Positions 28,693 to 40,550 of a stretch of 49,300 nucleotides of DNA are shown in pieces. Made by a program: the position numbers and the translations under genes. The first letter of the stretch is position 1. Each line of letters begins with the position of its first letter. A model generated the notes under the pieces. That model saw only the letters and a list, made by a program, of their open reading frames with translations. It ran no database searches and was not told the origin of the DNA. The stretch is from Brachionus koreanus (Eukaryota; Rotifera; Eurotatoria; Ploima; Brachionidae). The stretch is taken from contig PJRA01000005.1 of NCBI GenBank assembly GCA_016987375.1, forward strand, positions 3,702,259 to 3,751,558, in the 5' to 3' direction.

Positions 28693-31600
28693 ATGTCTTA
28701 TTTTTCTAAGACTTTAATTGATATCAGCAACTTATGTGAGAATAGTAAGGTTAATATTAAGATACTATTGGAACATTTATGCTCGATCGGATACACCATG
28801 AAAAATTATTCCTTAGTCAAATTCAAATTTCCACTTTATTGTAAGTTGCAAATTTTAAATAGAAAATACTAAATAATATCACAATTTGTCTCTAATACCA
28901 ACATAATATTAAAATATATTTTAAATTTATTTTATTTTCAGCGTCAAGATTTAAAGTTGATCGCTTTGCAAATAACTTCCTGAGTCAAAATGAATTAGAT
29001 CTCTACACGCCTTGCTCAATATTAGGTGATGGCAATTGCTTTTTTAGGTCTGTATCTTTGTGTTTATATGGAACAGAGGATTTTCATGTCGAATTAAGAC
29101 TAAGATGTCTCATTGAAATGATTTTCAATTCAAAACTGTACATGGATAACATTTATCTTAATTCTCAATTACAAAGTTCTTTAGATGCTAATGAAATTAA
29201 AGAGTTAGTCTTGCACTTGGCAACTATGGCTCAGTCTAGTAGAAGTTTAAATAATGATGAAGAAGTTTTTTTGAATGAAATAAAAAGAATTTCAAAAAAA
29301 GACGAATGGGGAACAACTTGGCTTTTTTTTCCACTCGCAAATGCTCTTGGTATAAATATTCAGCAACACTATCCTGTTTTTGGCTCAAATTCAAATTCTA
29401 TTCAAATAAAAATTCTTAAAAATAAAATAAGATGTTTAAATCGAGATAAGAAAAGTAAATGATATTTTAAAAGGCCAAATATTAATATTTTGAGTTTAGT
29501 TGAAACCATTAATATTCTTTGGACAAATACCAATAATGCTAANNNNNNNNNNNNNNNNNNNNNNNNNNNNNNNNNNNNNNNNNNNNNNNNNNNNNNNNNN
29601 NNNNNNNNNNNNNNNNNNNNNNNNNNNNNNNNNNNNNNNNNNNNNNNNNNNNNNNNNNNNNNNNNNNNNNNNNNNNNNNNNNNNNNNNNNNNNNNNNNNN
29701 NNNNNNNNNNNNNNNNNNNNNNNNNNNCTATATTTAAAACAGTAAAATTTGACTCGGAGGAAGCAAATCTATCAAAATTGAAACCATTAATATTCTTTGG
29801 ACAAATACCAATAATGCTAATTCAGATAATTGGATTCCAAACCATTTTGTTAGCTGTTTAAAAAAAGCAAACCAAAATAATGTTATTTTTAAATTAATTG
29901 AAATAAATTTTTTAATTAATTTCTAAATTTTTCAAAAAGATTCTTGAAAAAGATATATCAGAAACTTCGGAAGTAGAAGATGCAAATAAAGTATTAATTT
30001 GGATAGATTAGACTTAAATTTTTATAAGTTCATTTTCTAAGACTCCAATATCATTTTTAAATTTTAAAAATATCAGTTGTTCGACAGTTGAAGACAATTC
30101 ACCAGTTAAAAAAAAGCTATTTGTGTTAAAGAAAGCTTCAAAAGTTGATTCTGGAATGTAAATTTTATAAAAATGAATAATAATTCTTAAATTAAATATC
30201 AATTCAAATAAAACTTATTTAAGAAATATCGAAATAGAAAAAAAAAAACAATCATTTGAAACCACTGATACTGAAAATTCAAATTCTTTCGAAAAATTTT
30301 TAAACAAATCAGGTAAATAAGAAGCTCTATACAAAATTGTATCTTGATATAAATTTAATTTTATGTTTTAAAAATTTATTTAGTTTTTACTTTATTTTAG
30401 ATAAGTATGTTGATAATTTAAATTTTATAAATCTGAGTTTTGAATTTGTTATCAATTATGTATTAAAACACGAGTGTTGTCAAAGTATTCCAAAATCAAT
30501 CAGAAAGAAAGCATGTTTCGTTTTTGATTTAAATAATTTTAAATTTAAAGATATTTTGTCTGATAATAATGGACGTTTTGATTATTACGCGGGAAAAAAA
30601 AAATTTTTTAAAATTATTTTAAATGAACATGTGGTTATTGAAAGTCTTGGTGAAAAATACTTAAAATTTTTTGATGAATACAAAAATGTTTACGAGTTAC
30701 AAAAATATTTTTATAAGTCAAAAATAAACCCCAATTTTTGTCGAAAAATAGTAACTATGAGAAATATCCAAAAGGAAGCTGATCTGAGGTTTAATAAGGC
30801 TTTTGTGTGTTATTTTTGGCAAAATGAAAATGGAAATAAAGAATTTACTGAAATTCCTCATCAAAATTCACGGAACTCGACAAAGCCGTATTTTCGTTCT
30901 TCGGAATCAGTAAAGGACAGAATAAAAGAAGCGGTTTCTAAGAAAGATTCAATTCATTCACATTTTAACAATTTGATAGAAAAAGCAAGTAAAGGATTTT
31001 CGGCAAGTGAAGTTCCCAGAAATACTCATCAATATTATAATTACAGCTATATTCAAAAATGTAAAGATCTGGAAAAAAAAAATTATGTAAAAACCCGCGA
31101 TCAATATGTTGATGTTATTTTCAATATGAAAAACAGTAATGTTATTACAAATTTTAAAAAGACTAAATTTTTAATGTTCTTTAATTTAGATGGTCTTTGC
31201 AGGGAATTATTTTTTGATAAGGAAGAAATGATCACAATATTTTTTCAAGATCAAGATTTTTATGATATAATAAGATTTGCTTCCTCCGAGTCAAATTTTA
31301 CTGTTTTAAATATAGATACAACATTCGATTTAGGTACAATTTAAATTAGTGAAAAAACAATTATTTAAATATTTTAAAGGAAAATTTTATGTAACATATG
31401 TTACTTATAGAAATTTAAGTTTATATAAAAATGACACAAAAATCCATCCAATTTTCTTTGGTCCTGGAATGATTCATCTAAAGAGAGAATATACAACTTA
31501 TAATTATTTTGCTCAGCGCCTTTTAGCATATGACAATTTAAACTATGGTAAAGACGATTTTTCCATTAAAAACATTAAAATTATAATCACTGATGATGAT

Positions 31601-32344
31601 TCTTCATTGCCGAATGCTTTCAAAGACAATTTTAAATTAACAAATTTCGTTTTGTGCTGTAATCATATAAAAAAAAATTTAATTAGAAAATTAGATGAAT
31701 ATAAAATAAGTGAATCGGGAAAAGACATAATATGTAATAAGATTTTTGGAAAAAAAGATAATCGTGACGATTCCTTATTATATACCAAAAACGAGGATGA
31801 TTACACTTTGAAAGTAAATGAATTGATTGAGGAACTCAATTTTTTGGAACCAAAAAAGAAGAATGATCTCTTGATGGGCGATTGGTTTGCTAAATACAAA
31901 GCCCAAAAACTTTTTGATTTTGTTATTAAACCAGGTTTAAAATTCCCAGACATAATCCCAAGATATATAACTACAAATGATATAGAAAGTTTTAACGGAA
32001 AAATAAAAACTGAGCTAATAAAATTGAAAACAAATTCAATATCTGAGGTTCTAGAATATTTTAAGAATGTTTCAATAAATCAGATAAATCAAGCAAAATT
32101 AGCAATCTATGGATCCGGTGATTATGAAGTAGCTAATCTATACAGAAAATTGGCAGTTTCAAGCCAAACATGGTCCCTTTTAACAAGCGAAAAGCAAAAA
32201 AATCTTACAAGGAAATTTTTGAAAATGATCCCACCACCAATAGATAAAATTAAAGAAAAAAAGAACGTTGCTTGTTTTTACGAAGGTGAGAAAAAAAAGG
32301 AAAAAGAATACAAAAAAAAAACTAAAAAATTTCATCTAATTTAA
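28693..32344 (+). CDS. OTU protease-MULE transposase, apparently one fused spliced gene
   Basis: Exons are 28693-28840, 28942-29454, 29500-29881 (contains the gap 29543-29727), 29940-29990, 30042-30157, 30224-30312, 30401-31333 and 31380-32344; all introns are GT-AG and phase-compatible. The N-terminal part holds an OTU-type cysteine protease signature, GDGNCFFRS, with presumed catalytic Asp79 and Cys82. After the gap comes TINILWTNTNN...WIPNHFV, with the His-Phe expected at the end of OTU domains. The C-terminal part is a MULE transposase: DTTFDLGKFYVTYVTYRN (first Asp), ITDDDSSLPNAF (second Asp), LCCNHIKKNL (the C-x2-H signature) and NDIESFNGKIK (Glu). It mobilises the element in the nucleus; the OTU part may remove ubiquitin-like tags or process protein, which is inference. 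The gene might instead be two genes split near 29881. Confidence 0.82.
28942..29881 (+). CDS. OTU-like cysteine protease domain portion
   Basis: LYTPCSILGDGNCFFRSVSL carries the D-G-N-C-x-F-R signature of OTU deubiquitinases. About 160 residues follow before a frame stop (TGA 29460-29462). I treat that stop as intronic (29455-29499, 45 nt, GTAAAT...TTTAG). Removing the intron links DKK to the IETINILW frame present on both sides of the gap. If the splice is wrong, the stop truncates the protease before its histidine. Confidence 0.75.
29543..29727. other. Assembly gap (185 N) flanked by a 43-bp duplication
   Basis: The 43 bases before the gap (29500-29542) are repeated exactly at 29778-29820, starting TTGAAACCATTAATATTCTT. 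The left contig end therefore overlaps sequence beyond the gap, which suggests the gap is artificial or wrongly sized. Confidence 0.97.
30401..32344 (+). CDS. MULE-type DDE transposase portion
   Basis: Two long exons (30401-31333, 31380-32344) joined by a 46-nt intron that splits the Gly of DTTFDLG. Before the core lies a region with KHECCQSIPKSIRKKACFVF. The core has Asp near 31315, Asp near 31592, the C..H pair in LCCNHIKKN, and Glu near 31985. The tail is strongly Lys/Glu-rich (EGEKKKEKEYKKKTKK). No SWIM zinc finger is present, unlike many MULE transposases. Confidence 0.88.
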
Positions 32345-32353
32345 ATTTATCAA

Positions 32354-32788
32354 ATTATTATCTAATTTAATATTAAAGACACAGACTCTATTTTATTTAT
32401 TTTTAATTTCAAATATTATATGATTAAAATTTAATTTTCTCAATCATTGTGAATTTATTTAAAATTCTCAAAAACTATACATTCTGGATAAAAACTAAAC
32501 ACATTTTCAGAAAGCTCGTCAAATTCTCTTCAAGAAAGATGGGGGTCAGTTTGGGGTCAGTCGTAATAAAATGGGGGGTCAGTAGTGGGTCAGGTTTTTA
32601 TAAAATTAAAAATATTCAATTTCCGCAAAAAATAAAAATCTTTAAAAAAATTTAATTTAATTTTCAAAAAATAGACAAAATTCCTAACAAAATGGTATAT
32701 TATAGCTTTTGAGAATATTATTACTTTTTAAAAAAAGTGGGGGTCAGAAAATTTTCAAAAATTGGGGGTCAGTGTTTTAGTAGGACCC
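32354..32788 (-). repeat. Right terminal inverted repeat of the MULE
   Basis: Reverse complement of 27976-28410 without indels. It begins nine bases after the transposase stop codon (32342-32344), so the gene ends almost at the repeat. It carries the same cluster of GGGGTCAG words and ends GTAGGACCC at 32788. Confidence 0.92.
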
Positions 32789-33725
32789 ATTTATTTTTAT
32801 TTTTTTTTTAAATAAAATTTGAAAAATTATTTGTTCTGTTTTGGATATAATGAACACTTTTTCAAGTCTTCAAATGTCTCGTTATAACTATACCTTGCTG
32901 TATTTAATTTTAATTGAGACTATACTTGCTCTATCAGCTGATACAAAGGTTGTTTGGAATAAAATTTTTCATTTTAAAAAGCTCTGCAATATAATTTTAA
33001 TGATTTTCAATGCATCTACTTTTTTGCAGAGATCTTGCAAACACAATACTTGTTATTAAGCTTTAAACAAATACTAATTCTTTAAATAATAGATTAAAGA
33101 AAAAAAAAACAGGTTTCATTTAATTATTCTTTAAAATTCTTTGAAGATTTTGAAGAGATAATTATTATTTTGTTGACTGAGGACCATGTTATGAGAGCCT
33201 TCCTAATTTGCTAATTATTTTCTCTGGAAAGAATCATATGTCCATAATCAGGGAATAATTTTTGTTTAGTTCAGTTAATTGAATGAATATAAATGGCACA
33301 GTAGATGACATACACCACGTCTGTGAAATACTTTATATATATATATATATATATTTTTTTTTTAATTAAATAAATTCGAAAAAAATTAGTTAAAAGGGTC
33401 TTGAGTCGAATCTTTTTTGATGGTATTTTGTGTTGTTTAGATCTAATCATGTGTTTTTTGATTCCTATTTTGGCCTCGAACATCTTGTTGCAAGTTGAGC
33501 ATTTTATTTAGAACAAACAATATAATTTTAAAAAAAGATTTTGTGAACTTAGAAATTAATATGAAGCAGAATGTTATTTTTTATTTTAAGTTATTTAAAA
33601 GCTTAGATTCCTATAAAAAATAATTGTTAAAAAATTAGTTATTAATATGTCTATTAGTCAATTAAGTTCTTAAAAGATAAAATAAAATAATATCAAAAAA
33701 AATATTTATATATATTTTAATGTAA
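32789..33725. other. Interval between MULE and LRRC71-like gene
   Basis: No gene recognised. It contains a (TA)n microsatellite at about 33332-33353. It includes the 3' flank of the LRRC71-like gene. Confidence 0.45.
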
Positions 33726-36700
33726 TTAATGTTTATTTCCAGACTTTCGGCCAAGTGAAGAGTCTTTACCGGACTTTACTGATTCAGTATCATTTAAGTT
33801 ACCATTTGTGCTTTTGTTAACCGGATCTCGTTGTTTCATCAATTCAACTAGCTTTATATAATTTTCATAATGAGTAAAAAAATCATTATTCTTAAAATTA
33901 AGTTCATAATTTTTGTTATTCAATAAATCAAGTTCTTACAGAGAGAATCAAGCGTAGAAGTCCGGTGCCTTGACTTTTATGCAATTCCATAAATGTTTTT
34001 TGATATGATAATGCCATTAAAAATTTATTTACACTTTTTTCCGTCAGTTGATTTCCTAAAATATCATTTAATTATTTTAATAAAAAGTTAAAAAAAAGAA
34101 ATTTTTTTACTTGATAAATTAAGACTAAGGAGTGTACGGTTTCCAAGAAGCCATAATTTATCATCAATAAATTCGGCTATGTCGGTCAATGGACTTATTT
34201 CCAAAAAGGCTAACTAAAAAAAAATAATGAGTAATTTCAATTAAGCAATTAAATTAAACTTAAGATTTAAAAAATTCAAAGAGCAAGGGTAAATGTACAT
34301 TTTTAAGTCGTGTTGAGTATTCGTTTCCATAATCGTCTGCTTCCTAGAAATTAAAATAATATTATAGATATTAATGCTTTTATTTTTACAATATACATAT
34401 ATATATATATATAAAACAAAAAACACTTAAAGCTAAAAAGTGAGATTTTTGCTCAAATAAATTATTTAATATTTTTATTATTATTTTTTGTTTTTCTCTT
34501 TTTATTTTTAATAAATCAAAATAATTAACTAATTTTTTAGATTTTCAAAATTATGGAACCAAGATACTTATTTTAACAGAACGATAGTTTTAAGAAAGAA
34601 AGTTAGTAAAAAAAGTTTTTTAGCAAATTGCACAATTAGTAATAAAAATTAGAAATTAAAAATTTCATTTCAATCAAAAAATTGTCTATTTTTTGACCAA
34701 ATATACAGCCGTTCTTGAAAAACGTCTTAGTCTTTTTAATAATAATAGATATACTAAATATTAATTTTCATTTAATTTGGTTTATTTTCTAAAATTAAAA
34801 CGAAAAAAAGCTGATGTGAAATTCTTACAAATTATTCAAGAATTTTTACTTTTTTGATAAATCAAAATATACTAAAATAAAATAGAATAAACTGAAAAAA
34901 ATACTGCAACACAGTGCAACATACTTTGTTGCACATTTTTACCGTATTTCATCAAATAAAAGAAAATTCTTTCGTCAAAGTGTTACTTCTATTCGAAAAG
35001 GACGAGTGGTTTTAACGCAAAAAAAAATAATAAAGCATAAGAAATCAAACCATCGTATAATGAACAAAAAGTTAAAAAATAAAATTTTTATAGCATATTT
35101 TTTTTTTAAAGCATAAAAACTTTCAATAAAGTACCTAATCTTAAGTCATTTGGTGGCTATTTCAAAAAACAATGTGTTTAAAGTGAATGGAACAATTGGC
35201 AAATTTTCGTTTCAGTTTCCAGTTTAAAAAATAAATAATACTTTAGAGAACTTTAATGGCCGTCCAAAGAAATTTTTACTAAAAGAGAGCTTTTTGAAGA
35301 TTCAATTAGCAATGGAAATTATTTGTAAAGAGTTGAAAACTTTTCTTTTTTTAAACTCAATTTAAAAAAAGACTTATGTTAGACTTGTTCTATGCTTTAA
35401 TTTTTTTTATTCTTAACTTGTTTTATTATAACTTGTTTAATTTTTATATGCTTTAATCACTAAATCTTTATACGTTACTTAATTTTTTTTATGAGTCAAA
35501 ATACATTTTTCCAATCGAAAATGTTTTATAAGAATTGACTCAAATAAAAGAAATTTATTGATTTCTTTTCTTCTAATGGAAACATGCAAATACATGTTTT
35601 ACATGGCAAAAAACTGGTGAATTTTCTTTTCAACGATTCTCATTTTGCTGAGAAAAACAAATATTTGATTCAAATAATAGTTAGCAAGTTTCTTATATTT
35701 GTAGTTACTTGTAATAATAATAATAATAATAATAGTTAATATTCTACGGTCAATTTAGTTTAACTAAATTAATAAAGCAGGACGACTAACATTGTCCCGC
35801 TTTAGTAGACTTTTCATTTTATTAGTTTATTTCCACTGACATTATTGAATTGGTTGATCTTCTTTTTTGAATGTTACTATTACAAAATAAATTTGATAAT
35901 TATTTTGTATTTGATGAAATACGGTAGAATTATTTTTTATAATTATTTTTAATCTAACATTTATTTGACAAATCATGTATAAAATATTAAAAATATTTTC
36001 CAAAAATAACATTAAAATTAAATTTTCTTGATAATTTTTTCGGAGATTTTTTTTCCATTATCGTTAAATAACGAAAAATAAAGAATAAAAAAATTTCGTT
36101 ACTCATTTTGAGGCACCTTTAAAAAGCATCAACAACTAAAACATCAATTAGTATTTTTAATGTGAATAGGTACAATTTTTTTATTTTTATTGACGATAAC
36201 GAAAAAATCATCTCTGAAAAATTTAAATAATAGAAAATTAAAAATTAAAAAGCTAAATTCGTAAAAATAATTTTAAAATTATTATTTTTTTAAATAATCA
36301 TAAACTAAAGCTTTTTAAATAGAATTTATTAGAAATATTTTGATAATTTTTGGCTAAACTTATGATTCTGTAAATAGTTTTTGTGCATTTTATATACAAT
36401 TTAGTTTCTTGTTTTGTAAATTCATACTTTTAAGCAAGCAAAATTGGTTGTGTAAAAGTTAAAAGGACAAAGTTACATATTAATACTGACAGCATTTTTG
36501 AAAAGAAACATTAAAGCAAAAATTAAAGTGCTCATATTTAACTTACATTTAATTCGTCATCTTTTGTATTCCTCTTGCCAGTTTTGGCCAAAGGTTTTAT
36601 AGACCGATTGACTCTAACATCATTTACTGACGCTTAAAATAAAAGCATATAGTTTTTAACAATTTTTAAATTAGTTTTTTTGTAAATTTATATATTTTGC

Positions 36701-39700
36701 ATGCACAAGCCTTGGGGAATATTTTTTAGATAAATTTCTAAGTGTTTTTAGGTATATAACAGAAATGGATTTAAACTAAACTTACGTATCTCTTTTGTTT
36801 TTTCAACTATTAATTAGTTTTAGAAATAAAAATTTAAAAAATAAAATATTTATCCAAAAATAAAACCTTTTCGAGCAGCTTTGTCATCTTTTTTATTTTT
36901 GTTCGGTAATTCTTTGGTATTTTTCTATAAACATAAGTTATAATATAATAAATATTTTTTTGAACAGTATTTACTTGATTAGCTTGATTGTTTTGTGAAG
37001 GAAGTGTAGCCGCCATTTCACCTACCTTCTTATTCGAAGGCTTATCCTTAGCTGTTTAAATTTATTTATTAAATAAAAAATTAAACTATATTAATATATT
37101 TATTCACCATCAAATGGTTTATTGTCTCCATTAGAATTCTTCAAAAATTTTCAATTATTCAAAATAAAATAGGATTTTTTATCTTACAGAATTTTCCAAG
37201 CTTCTTCCTGACATGACCCATCTACGATGCAAAATCTCATCAAAAGTTAGCGGAAATTTGCTAATAACTTCTGCTAAAGCTTCTGCTCCTTTGTCACCAA
37301 TTTGATTATTAGCTAAATTTAGTACTAGAAGAGTTCGATTAGTTCTAAGTGCTTTGGACAAATATTTTGCACCCTCATCACTTATTGAGTTAGTGTTTAA
37401 ATTTAAAGATAATAGTTTTGAATTGGCTCGTTTTAACTCTCCGAGTGCACTCGATAGATATTGTATACCAATGTCACATAAATTATTATTTCGCAGTGAT
37501 AAATATTGAACATTTGAATTATCTTCGTACAATAGAACATGATAAACTGGTTTTGAAATTGGATTATTGTCCAAAATTAAAGTTCTTTTGAAAAGAAAAA
37601 AATTAAACTAAATAAATTTTGAGATTAAAATGATTTATTAAAGGCGGATGCATCATAAAGTCGAATCAGTGTTTAATTTGATTTTTCAGGAAAAAAAACA
37701 TTTTTAGGTTATTCAGTGTCCTTTTTTACGTTAAAATTTCAAAAAAAAAAGAAGACTTTAACCTACCCCCTGAGAGCTAGGCCTCGAGGGCCAAAAGTTA
37801 CCTTGTATGGAAAAATTCACTATGTAACAAATAACGGATTGTTATTTTAGAAGAGGTGATCTTGAAGGTCAGTCTAAAGGCTTATTCTAACTTTGTAAAG
37901 AGCTAAGAATAATTCCAATGAACACAATTTCGAAGGATACTAGTCTCTCTGAATTGAGGAAACTTGCACAAGAGCATTCTGCATTTAGAACCCAGGAATT
38001 TTTGAGTCTCGGGCTCAATCATTAACCCGAAACGTAAGCATTTCTCAAAAATCTAATTTTTCGATAACTTTGTCCAAGAACTAGATAAAAACAGAAAAAT
38101 TTGAGAACTAGCATAAATTTTAACGCTGAATTCGAATTTATCATCTAAATTTTCCTTTATTAAGTTAATTTCAATTTATTTTAATTTTAGTGAAAAAAAA
38201 GTTCTTTTGGCGCCCGAGGGCTAGCTCTCAGGGGGTAGGTTTTTTTCCTGAAAAATCAAATTTAGAATGTTAGAATAAACAGAATTGAATGCTCTTAAAA
38301 ATAATATGTTTAACTCTATGTCTATTGAATTCTTAAAAAAATTTATCAAATAAAAACTTAAATAAAAATTTTGAAATTTTGCTACTGTTATGACATTAGT
38401 GGAAAATAGACCTGTCGGCAACAGCAGCAATTCAATACAATTCAAATATGTTTAGTGGAGTATGAAAATGGGCTATAGTAAAAAGATTATTTTTAAAAAA
38501 TTTAATAACGTTGATATGAGTCTTCAAAGGAAGAGAGCCATTCTCAGCCAGAAAGCTCTTTGAACGGTTGTTGAGAGAAACTCCAAGTTTAATAGTCGCC
38601 AGTATCAAATGATCTTAACACATCACAATTGACGAAATCTCGCCCCTTAATCTTTTCATAATTTGAAAGACTTTTCCATATTTCATGATTTGGCAGGTTT
38701 AAATTTGTAGGAAATTACTTAAAATTTGAATGAACGGTTTTTCAGACAGATCAATATGTGCATTGTAATGAGAAGCGGATCTATATTCATTAATTATGAT
38801 AGCAGAAATCAATGGTCGGACTTATCTCAAACAGCTAAGCCAGTGCTGTAAAGAGAATCCTTTTAATAAAAAGGTGATATTCATTGTTTGGTGGAATTTT
38901 AAGGAGTAATAAATTTTTAGCTAGTTTCAAACGGTTCCGTACTAGTAACTTTTATACTGTATAGCAATATACTCGTTATTCATCCCAGCATACTTGCATT
39001 TGAAATAAAATAATAGTATAATTAAAATTTTTTAACAAGAAAATAAATATTCTTTTTTAAAAGTATATCCTCTTTTGAAAGCTAGAGACGGGATCAAAAT
39101 TGATCTAAAAGCTCTTATGTTGAGCCACCTTTTAAAGCAAAATCTATTTTCTGATGCACAACATGGTTTTATGCAGTCCTTTTCAATAAATCTATTAGAA
39201 TCATTGGATATCATTGCGAAAAATGCAGTGTAATGAAAATTGGTGCAAAAAAATCTTCCTTTTATTAAACCATTTATTGCAAATGTGACACATAATCGTA
39301 TTTTGAGCATGATAGTTAAAAGTTTCAAGAATTTGAACATTCATTTTTTGAGAATGCTTTACACAGTATTGGTAAAGCCTAGAGTTTGCGATAAATACAT
39401 GATGTCCATTATTTGAAAAATCAATTTAATCGAGAAAGTTCAAAAAAAGAGCAACCAAAATCATTCTTTCACTTTGGAAATATGATCTTTAGTTGACAAC
39501 AAGATAAGTCTGATGGTTTCGTGATTAACTCCAGATGTAATGGTCAACAAAAAGCAATGAGTGCATTAAAAAATAACTATTTTGTTTTACCTATTTTTTT
39601 TTATTAACTATTTTAAGTATTTACTTGTATTAATTCAAGTTAAAATTTAAATTAAATTTATTAATTTTTTTATATATTAAATAAGAATTATTGCTAAAAT

Positions 39701-40550
39701 GGACTAAATTTTTTAAAAGCTAAATAAAAAATTCAAAATTATTCCTAAAAATTAAATAAATTAAATGGCAAATACCTTAAGTTCGAGCAGGTTGGAAGCA
39801 TTGTTGCGATTAGCCTGACCGATTCTTCGTCAAGACCTGCTGCCCATAAGCTTAAAAATTATTCAATTTTTTTTTAAATCAAAACAAAACTATTTTGAAT
39901 AAAAACTTTAGAGTATGCAGTTGATCAATAGATGGTAGACATATATTGAGCACTTCAATAATTTGTTTATCCAGCTTCCATCCTTTGACATGAATTTCAG
40001 TGACCGAATCCAATTTGTCCGGGTTGTCCATTTCAACTTGAATTTTTGGTCTAAAGTACTCGGCTGAATCTTTGATTACGAAAGATTTCGGCGGAAGCTC
40101 GATAAAATTTTCTGGATTTTGTTCTGTGTCATTTTCACCATCTATAGCCATTGAGCTTGTAGCTACTTGTTTTTTAGCATTTTGGTTTTTTTTGTCCTTT
40201 TGATTTCCATCGGCTTGATTGAGAATTGCATTTTGTACCGCACTGCCAGGTCTTTTGCTTCTATAGACTACTTCGGGAACAAACTTGACGCTTTTAAGTT
40301 GACAAAGTGTGTCAAAATCGTCTTTGAATTTTCCTGTACATTTAAGCGGTTCTGTAAATTCAATCATTTTTTAAAAATCGTTAACAGATTTGTGATGAAA
40401 TATTTATAAAAAAAAAAACAAAAATAAGCTTTAATGAATTTTATTACCTGTGGAACTTTTTAAATTTCCTTGTTTAGATGAACCTAAATTAAGACTATTG
40501 CTCGTGCCTAGCTTATTAGCTGGAGTCGAGTTTTTGGATTTTGATGCCAT
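33726..40550 (-). CDS. LRRC71: LRRC71-like leucine-rich repeat protein, 13 exons, complete
   Basis: Exons are 40550-40448, 40351-39907, 39850-39776, 37584-37188, 37138-37108, 37051-36975, 36924-36867, 36806-36786, 36632-36547, 34343-34299, 34213-34111, 34055-33940 and 33890-33726. The coding length is 1,722 nt, 573 aa plus TAA; human LRRC71 is of similar size. All junctions are GT-AG and in phase. Exon 2 has FVIKDSAEYFRPKIQVEMDN and SVTEIHVKGWKLD, matching the family's VEL.NPD..SVTE..I.GW. Exon 4 holds three ribonuclease-inhibitor-like repeats (VQYLSLRNNNL, LLSLNLNTNSISDEGAKYL, LLVLNLANNQIGDKGAEAL); a fourth spans exons 11-12 (NRTLLSLNLSRNQLTEKSV). The C-terminus has LRLIL...YIKLVELMKQRDPV. 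Exons 5-10 encode a Lys-rich disordered linker. The molecular role is unknown; vertebrate orthologues are linked to ciliated tissues and testis. Confidence 0.9.
34942..35924 (+). mobile_element. Degraded Tc1/mariner-type element in LRRC71-like intron
   Basis: Flanked by TA (34940-34941 and 35925-35926), with inverted ends CCGTATTTCATCAAAT identical over 16 bp. Inside, plus-strand scraps VAISKNNVFKVNG and GRPKKFLLKESFLKIQL resemble the helix-turn-helix and GRPKK linker of Tc1-like transposases. No DDE core is readable. An (AAT)n run lies at about 35714-35733. Confidence 0.7.
36036..36222. repeat. Possible short inverted-repeat element
   Basis: TTTTTCGGAGATTTTTTTTC...TTATCGTTA on the left is mirrored by an imperfect reverse complement ending near 36222 (TGACGATAACGAAAAAATCA). 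MITE-like and weak; it is inside the LRRC71-like intron 9. Confidence 0.35.
37188..37584 (-). CDS. LRRC71: LRRC71-like exon 4: main leucine-rich repeat block
   Basis: 132 codons plus one base. LDNNPISKPVYHVLL is followed by three consecutive repeats of the LxxLxLxxNxIxDxGAxxLAxAL type, then FDEILHRRWVMSGRSLENS. The exon starts after AG at 37586-37585, completing an Arg codon from exon 3, and ends before GTAAGA at 37187. These features fix both the family and the strand. Confidence 0.93.
37672..38264. mobile_element. Inverted-repeat element with CCTACCCCCTGAGAGCTAG ends
   Basis: The outer words TTTGATTTTTCAGGAAAAAA (37676 and complement near 38260) and the inner words ACCTACCCCCTGAGAGCTAG (37761) and complement (38221-38240) form terminal inverted repeats. 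The left arm carries about 60 extra bases between outer and inner words. The internal part is non-coding. It lies in LRRC71-like intron 3. Confidence 0.65.
39070..39600 (+). mobile_element. LINE reverse transcriptase remnant
   Basis: Plus strand: ALMLSHLLKQNLFSDAQHGF followed by INLLESLDIIAKNA is the fingers/palm start of CR1-type reverse transcriptases. Further on, LYTVLVKPRVC...LIEKVQKRATKIILSL is the far C-terminal part. The catalytic YxDD core is deleted between the two. It lies in LRRC71-like intron 3. The open frame on the other strand (39032-39340) is a shadow. Confidence 0.75.

Larger units (their letters stand above)
27976..32788 (+). mobile_element. Autonomous-looking Mutator-like (MULE) transposon with OTU domain
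   Basis: A 4.8-kb element bounded by 435-bp terminal inverted repeats starting GGGTCCTACTAAAAC. Flanking sequence is CTTTATTT on the left and ATTTATTT on the right, so a target duplication of 8 bp with one mismatch, or 6-7 bp exact. It contains one spliced gene (28693-32344) whose frame is preserved over eight exons, apart from a 185-base gap. Near-identical repeats and open coding sequence indicate recent activity. The insertion lies between the PIEZO start and the LRRC71-like gene. Confidence 0.9.

Noticed and set aside
29490..29861. Two open frames spanning the N gap
   Set aside because: They exist only because N is read as X. The supported frame around the gap is the OTU exon at 29500-29881.
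33332..33353. TA dinucleotide run, with a similar one near 34395
   Set aside because: Simple microsatellites, expected in AT-rich DNA; no further structure.
39032..39340. 102-codon minus-strand frame
   Set aside because: Antisense of the LINE reverse transcriptase remnant read on the plus strand.
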